64,000 bases of DNA from Sulfurisphaera javensis (GTDB taxonomy: Archaea > Thermoproteota > Thermoprotei_A > Sulfolobales > Sulfolobaceae), in contig NZ_AP031322.1 of NCBI RefSeq assembly GCF_041154675.1, positions 2,293,812 to 2,357,811 of the forward strand, written 5' to 3'. Of this stretch, positions 57,503 to 64,000 are shown piece after piece. How positions within the stretch are numbered: position 1 is the stretch's first letter; every line of letters starts with the position of its first letter. Under the pieces are notes generated by a model. It searched no databases, was not told the origin of the DNA, and saw nothing but the letters and a program-made list of their open reading frames with translations. The position numbers were made by a program, and so were the translations under genes.

Positions 57503-58031
57503 CTAAGAATTCCAAAAATTACTATTAATTAGTAAGTATCTAACTGAAAACATCTTTGACTTTACAACATACCATGAACCAATTTTGCTAAATATTTTTG
57601 AAATTCCACCTAACCATATATAAATTAGTATTAGAAGAACTAAAACTGATAAGAAGATAGTACCTAAGAACATCCAACTCTCCCATCTGCCATATTCTAA
57701 GCCATAAGTGATAATTTCCCAAGCTGTAGCTGGTTTACCAGCATCAAGTACAAGAAATACTAAGCCTAAAATTAAGGCTAATAGAGACGCTATTCAAATA
57801 CCAACTTTAAATCTTGCAGTATCTTTTACACTTTCCATTCTTCCACCAGTTGCTGGTACAGCAATTCTTACATCATTCACAGCAGAAACAACCATTAGCA
57901 TACTTCCAAGACCTATAAGAAAATACGCTAAAGCCACTTTTACTGCCCACACTGCTTGATGGTCTGGTGGCATATCTGGACCCCATGAAAACTGGATATT
58001 GGAAAGGTGGTGGAGGAGGTGTTAGACTCAT
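57503..58031 (-). pseudogene. Frameshifted NrfD/SreC-like membrane anchor gene
   Basis: From ATG 58031 the frame begins M-S-L-T-P-P-P-P-P-F-Q-Y and then loses sense near 57985; a second frame continues Q-A-V-W-A-V-K-V-A-L-A-Y-F with hydrophobic helices, meets an in-frame TGA after F-K-V-G-I, and goes on L-L-A-L-I-L-G-L-V-F-L-V-L-D-A-G-K-P to a TAG at 57503-57505. The L-x-L-D-x-G-K-P sequence is typical of NrfD-type anchors. At least one frameshift and one stop, so it is inactive. Together with the sreD-like remnant downstream it was part of a second reductase module. Confidence 0.75.
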
Positions 58032-58216
58032 ACTTACACTCTCAAATAATATTCTTATTTTATATTAAAATAAGAATGTCTTTCCAAAAATATGAAAATA
58101 CAAGGGTGTTATTTTAATTCTGTTAATTATTTTTACTTGTTTTTTATAATGGGTAATTTATAATTATAAAAACGTAAAAGAGTCTGTGTCAACAATAAAT
58201 CTAAATAAATATTTCT

Positions 58217-58882
58217 GTGAGGAAATATTTTTCCGAAGAAGAATTATGTATACTTGATAAATTGGCATACTCCTCTTTATCTTTATATAAATTAAAGGAT
58301 TGCGTAAAATTGCCTTTAACAACCTTATGGAGATACATCAACTTATTCATTGATAAAGGTTATATAATTCATGCAAAAAGAGGCTCTTATGTGTTAACTC
58401 CTTTAGGAGCATTAGTGTTGTATTTATCTGAGAATGATAAGTACACGAAATCAGCTCTATCATACTTTTCATCAATTTTTGGTGAGAATGCAAAGGATTT
58501 CATTGATACTCTAATAAAAATATCTCAGAAATACAAGATATGTATCTTAGAGGTGATTAGGGAGGATTTAACTAACTTTATGCCATATTTAGTTTACGAA
58601 CTATTAACTGGTGAGAAATTACCAGCTATAGTTACTGAATTTATTATTAATAAGGCTAAAAACTTACCATTCATAAGTAGTGAAGGATGTAAAGTTCTAG
58701 TTATACAAACTGCTAACGGTAAAAGAATTCTTGTAGGAAGATGTAAAATTAAAGGAAGTGTAAGTAACGATTATTGCGAGCATATAGAGAAAATGTATAA
58801 GAAAATTAAATTGCCCCTATTACTTTTATATTTTTTTTTTAAAATTAAAATATTTTACTCAAACACTTACTTTTTGGCTTAA
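58217..58882 (+). CDS. Winged-helix DNA-binding protein
   Basis: A 221-residue protein from GTG 58217. [17 protein letters not shown], then [17 protein letters not shown] and T-P-L-G-A-L-V-L, form a winged-helix domain (about 10-75). The middle part is helical; a later stretch [12 protein letters not shown] is beta-like. After a run of ten T (58831-58840) the reading becomes hydrophobic, so the last 20 residues may result from a length change in that run. Divergent from the decayed reductase genes; target unknown. Confidence 0.65.
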   Translation: MRKYFSEEELCILDKLAYSSLSLYKLKDCVKLPLTTLWRYINLFIDKGYIIHAKRGSYVLTPLGALVLYLSENDKYTKSALSYFSSIFGENAKDFIDTLIKISQKYKICILEVIREDLTNFMPYLVYELLTGEKLPAIVTEFIINKAKNLPFISSEGCKVLVIQTANGKRILVGRCKIKGSVSNDYCEHIEKMYKKIKLPLLLLYFFFKIKIFYSNTYFLA

Positions 58883-58937
58883 TTTTCATAATGATAAACT
58901 TTATTTACTCGATGTGAGAGTTTTTATATTGATAAAT

Positions 58938-59460
58938 ATGGCTCAAACTACAGTAGAAGAGACTCAAAAATTCCTGCCAATACTAAGAATAACATTAGGA
59001 TGGATGTTCTTCTCAGCTTTTGTAAGGAGAACAATAAAATGTGCCAGCAAAATTAAATCCTCATAGTTCAGCCTATGTTGGAGGAAAATTAATAACATTC
59101 TTACCTCACGCATGGGGACCAGTTAAAGGAGTATTAATAAGTGTATTGCAAAATCCCTCAATGCTATATGACTTTTTAGTAACTTTCACTGCTTTAGAAG
59201 CAATATTTGGGTTATTCATGATGTTAGGATTTTTAACTAGATTATCTGGTCTTGTATTAACTGGCTTAGCCTGGGGTATTGGAGCTGCTGGAGGTTGGCT
59301 AGGTTCTACATGTGTTGATGAATGGCAAATTGCTGCAGTTGAAGGGGCTGCAGCGTTTATGTTCTTATTTACTGGTAGTAGATACTTATCAATAGATCAA
59401 TTCTTAGCTAAAAAGTGGAAAGGAATCAAGATTGGTAAATGGTATATTCCTCTATGGTGA
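58938..59460 (+). pseudogene. doxD: doxD, thiosulfate:quinone oxidoreductase large subunit, with a one-base frameshift
   Basis: ATG 58938 opens [14 protein letters not shown], continuing with a membrane helix to R-R-T-I, and then shifts: the rest ([11 protein letters not shown], several helices, to the TGA before 59460) is in another frame from about 59041. Removing one A from the AAAA run at 59036-59039 would give R-R-T-I-N-V-P-A-K without a break. DoxD, with DoxA, oxidises thiosulfate to tetrathionate and reduces quinone in Acidianus. A real mutation, a sequence error or programmed slippage are all possible. Confidence 0.75.
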
Positions 59461-59466
59461 TGTAAA

Positions 59467-59994
59467 ATGAATGGGAAATATGTTACTTTAATAGCTATAT
59501 TAATGATGTTAGTTGCGACTGGTGTAACGTTTGGACTCTATCAAATAAACTATCAAGGATTTACTCACTTAACAAACTATTCTAAAACCCCAGCCTACTC
59601 ATTAGCTGGAACAAGATTATATTCAAATGGGACATTATTCCTTCAAATTTCAAGGATTGCTGGACCAGATACTTATGGCGGATTTATTGTTTTAGTTCAA
59701 GTTTTATATCCAAACGGTACAGTATATTATCAATGGACTGGTCAACAATTAGCTAATATACCAACAAGTGATATAAAGAATGAATTCGATCTACCCGGGC
59801 ATTTAGCTAGGCCAATTAAAATTGGAAATTACGGTGTAGGATTACTAATCCCATTAGGGCAAAATGCTACTGTAATATTACAAATTCCTCATCCAGTCCC
59901 TGCTGGAACCTATATAATTAGAGTTTGGGATGCTGATGGACAAGATTCTGCATATGGAATGAAATTCCAAATTCAAGTTCAAGTTATCTCATAA
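59467..59994 (+). CDS. doxA: Thiosulfate:quinone oxidoreductase small subunit DoxA
   Basis: A 175-residue protein with one N-terminal membrane helix (about 6-26) and an outside beta-rich domain with several N-X-S/T sites ([23 protein letters not shown]). It lies six bases after doxD, behind GTGATG as ribosome-binding site. Order and layout match DoxA of Acidianus. If doxD is truly broken, DoxA has lost its partner. Confidence 0.88.
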   Translation: MNGKYVTLIAILMMLVATGVTFGLYQINYQGFTHLTNYSKTPAYSLAGTRLYSNGTLFLQISRIAGPDTYGGFIVLVQVLYPNGTVYYQWTGQQLANIPTSDIKNEFDLPGHLARPIKIGNYGVGLLIPLGQNATVILQIPHPVPAGTYIIRVWDADGQDSAYGMKFQIQVQVIS

Positions 59995-60024
59995 TTTTTT
60001 AACTTTTAAATTATTATTTTATTT

Positions 60025-60756
60025 GTGTCAGTAAGAGCAACGGATGAGGAGTTAAGGCAAGTTTACGAGAATATACCAAAGTCATATGATAGAGCAAATA
60101 GGTTTATGTCTTTTAATCAAGACGTAAAGTGGAGAGCCGATTTAGTTAAGACCATCCTACATTATTGTGAAAAACCTAAGTTAGTTTTAGATGTAGCAGG
60201 AGGTAAAGGAGAGTTAACTTATGTATTTAAAAAGATATACAAGGGTAATTTCTTCCCAGTAATAAGCGATTATGCTATTAACATGTTAAAGTTAGCAATA
60301 GTTAAAGATGACAAAGTTTTAGCTTCTTTTGAGTTCTTGCCTTTTAGAGATAACGCATTTGATGTAGTAATGAGTAGTTTTGCTCTTCATGCCTCAGATA
60401 ATATTGAATCTGTAATTAAAGAAATGAATAGGGTATCTAAAAGAGTTATAGGATTTATAGCAATGGGAAAGCCAGACAATAAACTAAAGAGAATTTATCT
60501 GAGTATTTATTTAAGATTTATAATGCCTTACATAGCAATATTTGCAAAAGGAAGACCAAAAGACTATAAATACATATATTATATTTATAAAAGACTGAAT
60601 ACAAATTCCTATTATAAAAACATATTCTTTAAACATTTAGATGTTAAAGTCTATGAAGAAAAAGCCTTAAACTTATTTTATTTTGTTGTTGGGTATAAAA
60701 AATGTGCAAGGAAAAACCAAAGAAACTATTTCGGAGAAAGATTATTAGAAAAGTAA
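60025..60756 (+). CDS. UbiE/COQ5-like methyltransferase (copy 2)
   Basis: A 243-residue class I methyltransferase from GTG 60025. [18 protein letters not shown] and D-V-K-W-R are the UbiE start; motif I is [12 protein letters not shown] (about 51-62), and [11 protein letters not shown] follows. It aligns along most of its length with the copy at 34176-34856, including K-Y-I-Y-Y-I-Y near 185. It lies 30 bases after doxA, which delivers electrons to caldariella quinone, so a quinone-ring methylation role is likely. The C-terminus is basic. Confidence 0.8.
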   Translation: MSVRATDEELRQVYENIPKSYDRANRFMSFNQDVKWRADLVKTILHYCEKPKLVLDVAGGKGELTYVFKKIYKGNFFPVISDYAINMLKLAIVKDDKVLASFEFLPFRDNAFDVVMSSFALHASDNIESVIKEMNRVSKRVIGFIAMGKPDNKLKRIYLSIYLRFIMPYIAIFAKGRPKDYKYIYYIYKRLNTNSYYKNIFFKHLDVKVYEEKALNLFYFVVGYKKCARKNQRNYFGERLLEK

Positions 60757-61238
60757 CAATAGGTACAAAATTATAACCTTTTATGCAGGCTAATCTCCAT
60801 TATTAAATTATGACATATTCGACCTATGACATTAGTAAAGTATAATTAGAGTATGAGAAATCAACTAGTATCAATTAGAAAAATATAGGTATAAAGCCTA
60901 TCATATTACTAGTTTTACATAAGATAGTGAAATACTCGAAATTGAAATATATATAGATTATTCTTTAGTTAGAGTGTACGAAATAGCGTGAATGTTTTAA
61001 TAAAATTAATCTCTATTATTTTTATATATAAATAATAAATTCTAATCTTCTCTATTCTTGTATATAAATTAATATATTCTAAAAAATAAATATAGATTTT
61101 ATTCTTTATAGCGATTTTGGTATTTTTCTTTTATGTCTTTTATTATTATTCGTTTTCATCGTTTTACGATCTATCAATATAGTTGAACTGTCAAAGTTAA
61201 GAGTAAAATATTTAAAGTTATGACATAGATTAACATAT
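60757..61238. other. Intergenic region, nothing recognised
   Basis: About 480 very AT-rich bases with no ORF. The end carries a TATA-like AATATTTAAAG (61207-61217) for the next gene. Confidence 0.4.
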
Positions 61239-61559
61239 ATGAAAGTTAAATTCAATAAGAAAAAAAGAAGTGATTATGAGATTATTTACGATATTCTTAA
61301 TGCACTAAAAGACGGCCCTATACCAAAGACAAGATTAATTTATAGAGCTGGCCTGACATATTTAACAGCAACTAGATACATTCCTTACCTAGAAAAACAA
61401 AATTTAATTAAAAAAGAGGGAGATTTATATCATTTAACGGAAAAAGGTAAGGAAGTCAGATCACTTCTTGAAGTCTATAAAGCTAAGGCAAGTGAGATTA
61501 AAGAAATAGTTCAGAAATTGGAACAAGAATTAGGGCCAATGGATGAAGAAGAAAAATAG
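61239..61559 (+). CDS. Winged-helix protein with C-terminal coiled coil (Sso10a-like)
   Basis: A 106-residue protein. Y-E-I-I-Y-D-I-L-N-A-L-K-D-G-P-I-P-K-T-R-L-I-Y-R-A-G-L-T, then I-P-Y-L-E-K-Q-N-L-I and Y-H-L-T-E-K-G-K-E, is a winged helix of the HTH_45 group found in many Sulfolobales chromatin and regulator proteins. The C-terminal 30 residues are charged and helical and would dimerise as a coiled coil, as in Sso10a. It starts leaderless from a good TATA box. Confidence 0.82.
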   Translation: MKVKFNKKKRSDYEIIYDILNALKDGPIPKTRLIYRAGLTYLTATRYIPYLEKQNLIKKEGDLYHLTEKGKEVRSLLEVYKAKASEIKEIVQKLEQELGPMDEEEK

Positions 61560-61600
61560 GTATAAAAAAGTATTTATTTTTCTTCGTTCTAAATCTCTAT

Positions 61601-62158
61601 ATGAATTTGTTTCCTTGGCTGATATTAATTATCTCCTCTAGTTATGCTTCTTCTCTTTGTGTAGTATCAAATAAAATGAAGAAAAGAGCTAAAACTTTAA
61701 GTACAAAGGTAAAAAAATTAATTGCTTTACAATTTATTGAAAAAAGTGTTGATCTATTATCTGAAAGTGAATTTGCCGAATTAATGGACGAAGTATCTAT
61801 GCTTACAAACGTTGAGATACACGATAGTAATGGCCTGTTCTATGAGCTATATCAGAAGTTTCCTAAAATTGAAAAGGAACTGAAAGAATTAATGATTAGA
61901 ATAAGTGTTGTAAACAAAATTGATTCTTTGACTAAAGAGCTAGAGAGAAAGTCTACTACTCTTAGAATTTCTAGTGGGATTTTGTTTTTCACAATTTTAG
62001 GTTTTACACTTTACATTACTTATTGCCCTTATCTTCAAATATTATCGTTAATGCAGTACTTAACTACTGGCTTTATGATAACTTTACCATTAATAATAGC
62101 TGACTCATTAAGAGCTTATTATGAAAGTGATAAAATCTTCAGATTGATTTACAATTAA
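61601..62158 (+). CDS. Hypothetical membrane protein
   Basis: A 185-residue protein with an N-terminal helix (about 4-22), a cytosolic helical segment of about 100 residues with many Glu and Lys, and two C-terminal membrane helices (about 128-165). No family recognised. It overlaps the 3' end of the convergent kinase gene by four bases. The cytosolic part could be a coiled coil. Confidence 0.6.
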   Translation: MNLFPWLILIISSSYASSLCVVSNKMKKRAKTLSTKVKKLIALQFIEKSVDLLSESEFAELMDEVSMLTNVEIHDSNGLFYELYQKFPKIEKELKELMIRISVVNKIDSLTKELERKSTTLRISSGILFFTILGFTLYITYCPYLQILSLMQYLTTGFMITLPLIIADSLRAYYESDKIFRLIYN

Positions 62159-63429
62159 CAAGAGAACCTTTTTAATCCTTCTATTACTTGTATTATGCTT
62201 GGTCTCTTCCTGTAATCAGGATAAACTAAAGAAAGTAAATATCTCTGGAATTTTGTCAAGGAAGAATAATAAAGTTTTGTGTAAAAATTCACATATCTTT
62301 GATAAACTGTGTTAGAGTCATTTGAAAAGACAATCTCATCTGGATTAAATCCACTTCTTCCCCAAGTTAAAGCAAATAGAGAAGCACCTAATGAAAAGAC
62401 ATCCATAGCAGGCATAGCTGGATAAGCCATATATAATTCGGGAGGAGCGTATTCAGCAGTAAAGTGTGTTGGAGTTTGTCTAATTCTCTTAACTGATCCT
62501 AAATCACTTAACTTAACTTTTATATTACATATTTCTTCGGGCGAGTTAACATTCCTAGATAAAAGAAAGTTACTCGGTTTAATATCTAAGTGAACATAAC
62601 CAGAGATATGTAAAGTCTTTAGTGCATAAGCAATATCTAATCCAATTTTTGCAACTATTCTTTCCCAGTTAGAGGAAAAATTAAATCCTTTAGAAAGTAA
62701 TGACAATACACTTCCTCCTTCAACATATTCCATAACCAACGTTGGTGGTTTTGTTAAATAAACTAAAAGATCCCCTCTCATTATTTCTTTTATATCATAA
62801 AAGTCAACATTTATCCCATAAACTTTAACTAAATAATCAGATTTAGAGGAAATTTCTATGATATTCCAAGCTTCATTAAAAAATTCTTTAAAAAGATTAA
62901 AACTTGAAATAGTTGCTGTAAGCTGATTACTTATTTTAGGTACCTTTATTGCAAAAAGTTTACTATCTTTAATACCTTTAAGAACGTAAGAATTACCACC
63001 CTCTCCTATTATATCAATTATCTTATAGCCATTAATTTCTCTTCCAATCCAATCTGAAGGAAAAGATGGAATTATTATATCCTTATACTTTTCATAAACC
63101 CTCTGTAAATCCTTAGAAGAAAAAAGCTCTTTTAAGTAGTCACAAATTTTCATCCAATCAGATACGCACTCTGGTATTGGTAATAAAGAAGGGAAATTTA
63201 TTGCCACATATGATGCTTCGGCAGGAGAATGTAATGTAATAATGTAAGAATCTTGGGTTTGAGAAATTGAATAAGTTTTGTTGGAAGTTGAGGTTGAAGG
63301 AAATAAAACTGTTGAAAGTATTGGAATGAGTTTTTGATTAAAGAAAATTACTTTTATAGGCGAAACTGTAATAGGAATTTTCCTATCAATTTTTACTTCA
63401 GACTTTTGTAACTTACTAAATATAATCAT
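62155..63429 (-). CDS. Eukaryotic-type Ser/Thr protein kinase with N-terminal domain
   Basis: A 424-residue kinase. Residues 1-125 form an unassigned domain. The kinase domain starts near 130: the glycine loop G-E-G-G-N-S-Y-V (142-149), Lys162 in A-I-K-V, the catalytic H-L-D-I-K-P-S-N (Asp282), D-L-G (309-311) in place of D-F-G, and A-P-P-E (328-331). All key residues are present, so it should be active. No membrane helix. The gene 11 bases upstream codes for a membrane protein, and the pair may act together as a signalling unit. Confidence 0.9.
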   Translation of the reverse strand: MIIFSKLQKSEVKIDRKIPITVSPIKVIFFNQKLIPILSTVLFPSTSTSNKTYSISQTQDSYIITLHSPAEASYVAINFPSLLPIPECVSDWMKICDYLKELFSSKDLQRVYEKYKDIIIPSFPSDWIGREINGYKIIDIIGEGGNSYVLKGIKDSKLFAIKVPKISNQLTATISSFNLFKEFFNEAWNIIEISSKSDYLVKVYGINVDFYDIKEIMRGDLLVYLTKPPTLVMEYVEGGSVLSLLSKGFNFSSNWERIVAKIGLDIAYALKTLHISGYVHLDIKPSNFLLSRNVNSPEEICNIKVKLSDLGSVKRIRQTPTHFTAEYAPPELYMAYPAMPAMDVFSLGASLFALTWGRSGFNPDEIVFSNDSNTVYQRYVNFYTKLYYSSLTKFQRYLLSLVYPDYRKRPSIIQVIEGLKRFSC

Positions 63430-63440
63430 AACTTACCCTT

Positions 63441-64000
63441 TTAAGGGTTAAATATAGCCTGGGCATTTACTGTTAAGCTTGTCATTCCATTTGAAATTAT
63501 TAGAGTTATTGGGTAAGTTGTAGATGGAATTAAAGAGATTACAGTATTCATATTAATTTTAACATTATTAACTCCCATATTAATAGGTATTGAAACGTTA
63601 GCAAAATAAGGAGTATTTTCAATTCTAACGCTAATAATATTTCCAGATATTTTAGAATCTAATGTTAACATTATTTCTCCATTACTTTTTATAACTCCTA
63701 AACCAATCTGATTAACCAAACTTGGATAAAATGTTGGTTGAGCAAAAACTGGATTAGGTTGTTGAATTGCAACAGGTTTATTTTCAGCTTTATTTAATCC
63801 AACAGCAATTATTATACAACCTATTATAGAGACTACCGGAATAAGGCTAAGTAAAGCACCTTGTCTTATAGTACTTTCTGAATAATAATCACTAATTTTA
63901 TCTAAACCCCCTTTCATTAATGCAAATCCAACAATCCCAATAATTAATCCTACAAGCAAGCTTAGAGGGGATAAAATAAATGCGACAATAGAAACTATTG
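63441..64000 (-). CDS. Membrane-anchored hypothetical protein, 5' end beyond window
   Basis: The frame stays open through base 64000 (I-V-S-I-V-A-F-I-L-S-P-L before the internal TTG at 63959), so the start lies outside. Two or three membrane helices are followed by a linker rich in Gln and Pro and an outside or cytosolic beta-rich domain of about 90 residues (I-G-L-G-V-I-K-S-N-G-E-I-M-L-T-L). No named family recognised. It is 11 bases upstream of the kinase gene and probably in one operon with it. Confidence 0.6.
   Translation of the reverse strand, partial: IVSIVAFILSPLSLLVGLIIGIVGFALMKGGLDKISDYYSESTIRQGALLSLIPVVSIIGCIIIAVGLNKAENKPVAIQQPNPVFAQPTFYPSLVNQIGLGVIKSNGEIMLTLDSKISGNIISVRIENTPYFANVSIPINMGVNNVKINMNTVISLIPSTTYPITLIISNGMTSLTVNAQAIFNP

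Overview
The window is AT-rich DNA of a thermoacidophilic archaeon of the order Sulfolobales, most like Acidianus. This rests on gene content rather than an rRNA: a sulfur reductase operon in the order sreA-B-C-D-E, a Tat-exported membrane [NiFe] hydrogenase with Isp1/Isp2 and hyp genes, a doxD-doxA thiosulfate:quinone oxidoreductase pair, cytochrome bd-type genes, and promoters with TATA boxes about 25-35 nt upstream of leaderless or short-leader start codons. No tRNA, rRNA, CRISPR array or intact insertion sequence was seen.

Left part (1-16.7 kb): a truncated methyltransferase, a stand-alone molybdenum hydroxylase large subunit and a GT-C glycosyltransferase lead into an accessory block. 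At its centre (6.2-13.2 kb) two very short, leucine-rich, paralogous peptide genes (38 and 46 aa, minus and plus strand) are transcribed divergently from matching promoters. Each is followed on its own strand by a gene for a protein of one shared fold-like family, one cytosolic and one secreted and membrane-anchored. The plus-strand arm continues with a secreted sedolisin protease and an ABC exporter (ATPase plus permease). I consider this the best candidate for an undescribed system: a secreted or membrane-active peptide locus with processing, export and partner functions. That function is inferred.

Middle part (16.7-46 kb): anaerobic and aerobic respiration and cofactor genes. On the minus strand lie the sre operon, then a U32-family protein and a metallo-beta-lactamase-fold protein. 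Two paralogous small Cys-motif proteins that look like regulators sit between sreA and the bd-oxidase genes. Then come an SdhB-SdhC-SdhD set without its flavoprotein, a UbiE-like methyltransferase, a winged-helix regulator with a His-rich tail, a tetrapyrrole methylase, a molybdopterin-binding protein, a radical SAM protein overlapping an aminotransferase homologue that has lost its PLP lysine, and two nickel-type permeases.

Right part (46-64 kb): a compact hydrogenase operon (hynS-isp1-isp2-hynL-Rieske-unknown-hypD-hypC-hypE-two unknowns-maturation protease), decayed sreD/NrfD-like copies, doxD with an apparent single-base frameshift followed by doxA, a second UbiE-like methyltransferase, a winged-helix regulator and a Ser/Thr protein kinase. 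A nine-base word, CATTGGACT, forms a perfect inverted repeat between sreA and its divergent regulator and recurs as a single copy upstream of the hydrogenase operon and upstream of the U32 gene. This suggests a common regulon for sulfur and hydrogen respiration.
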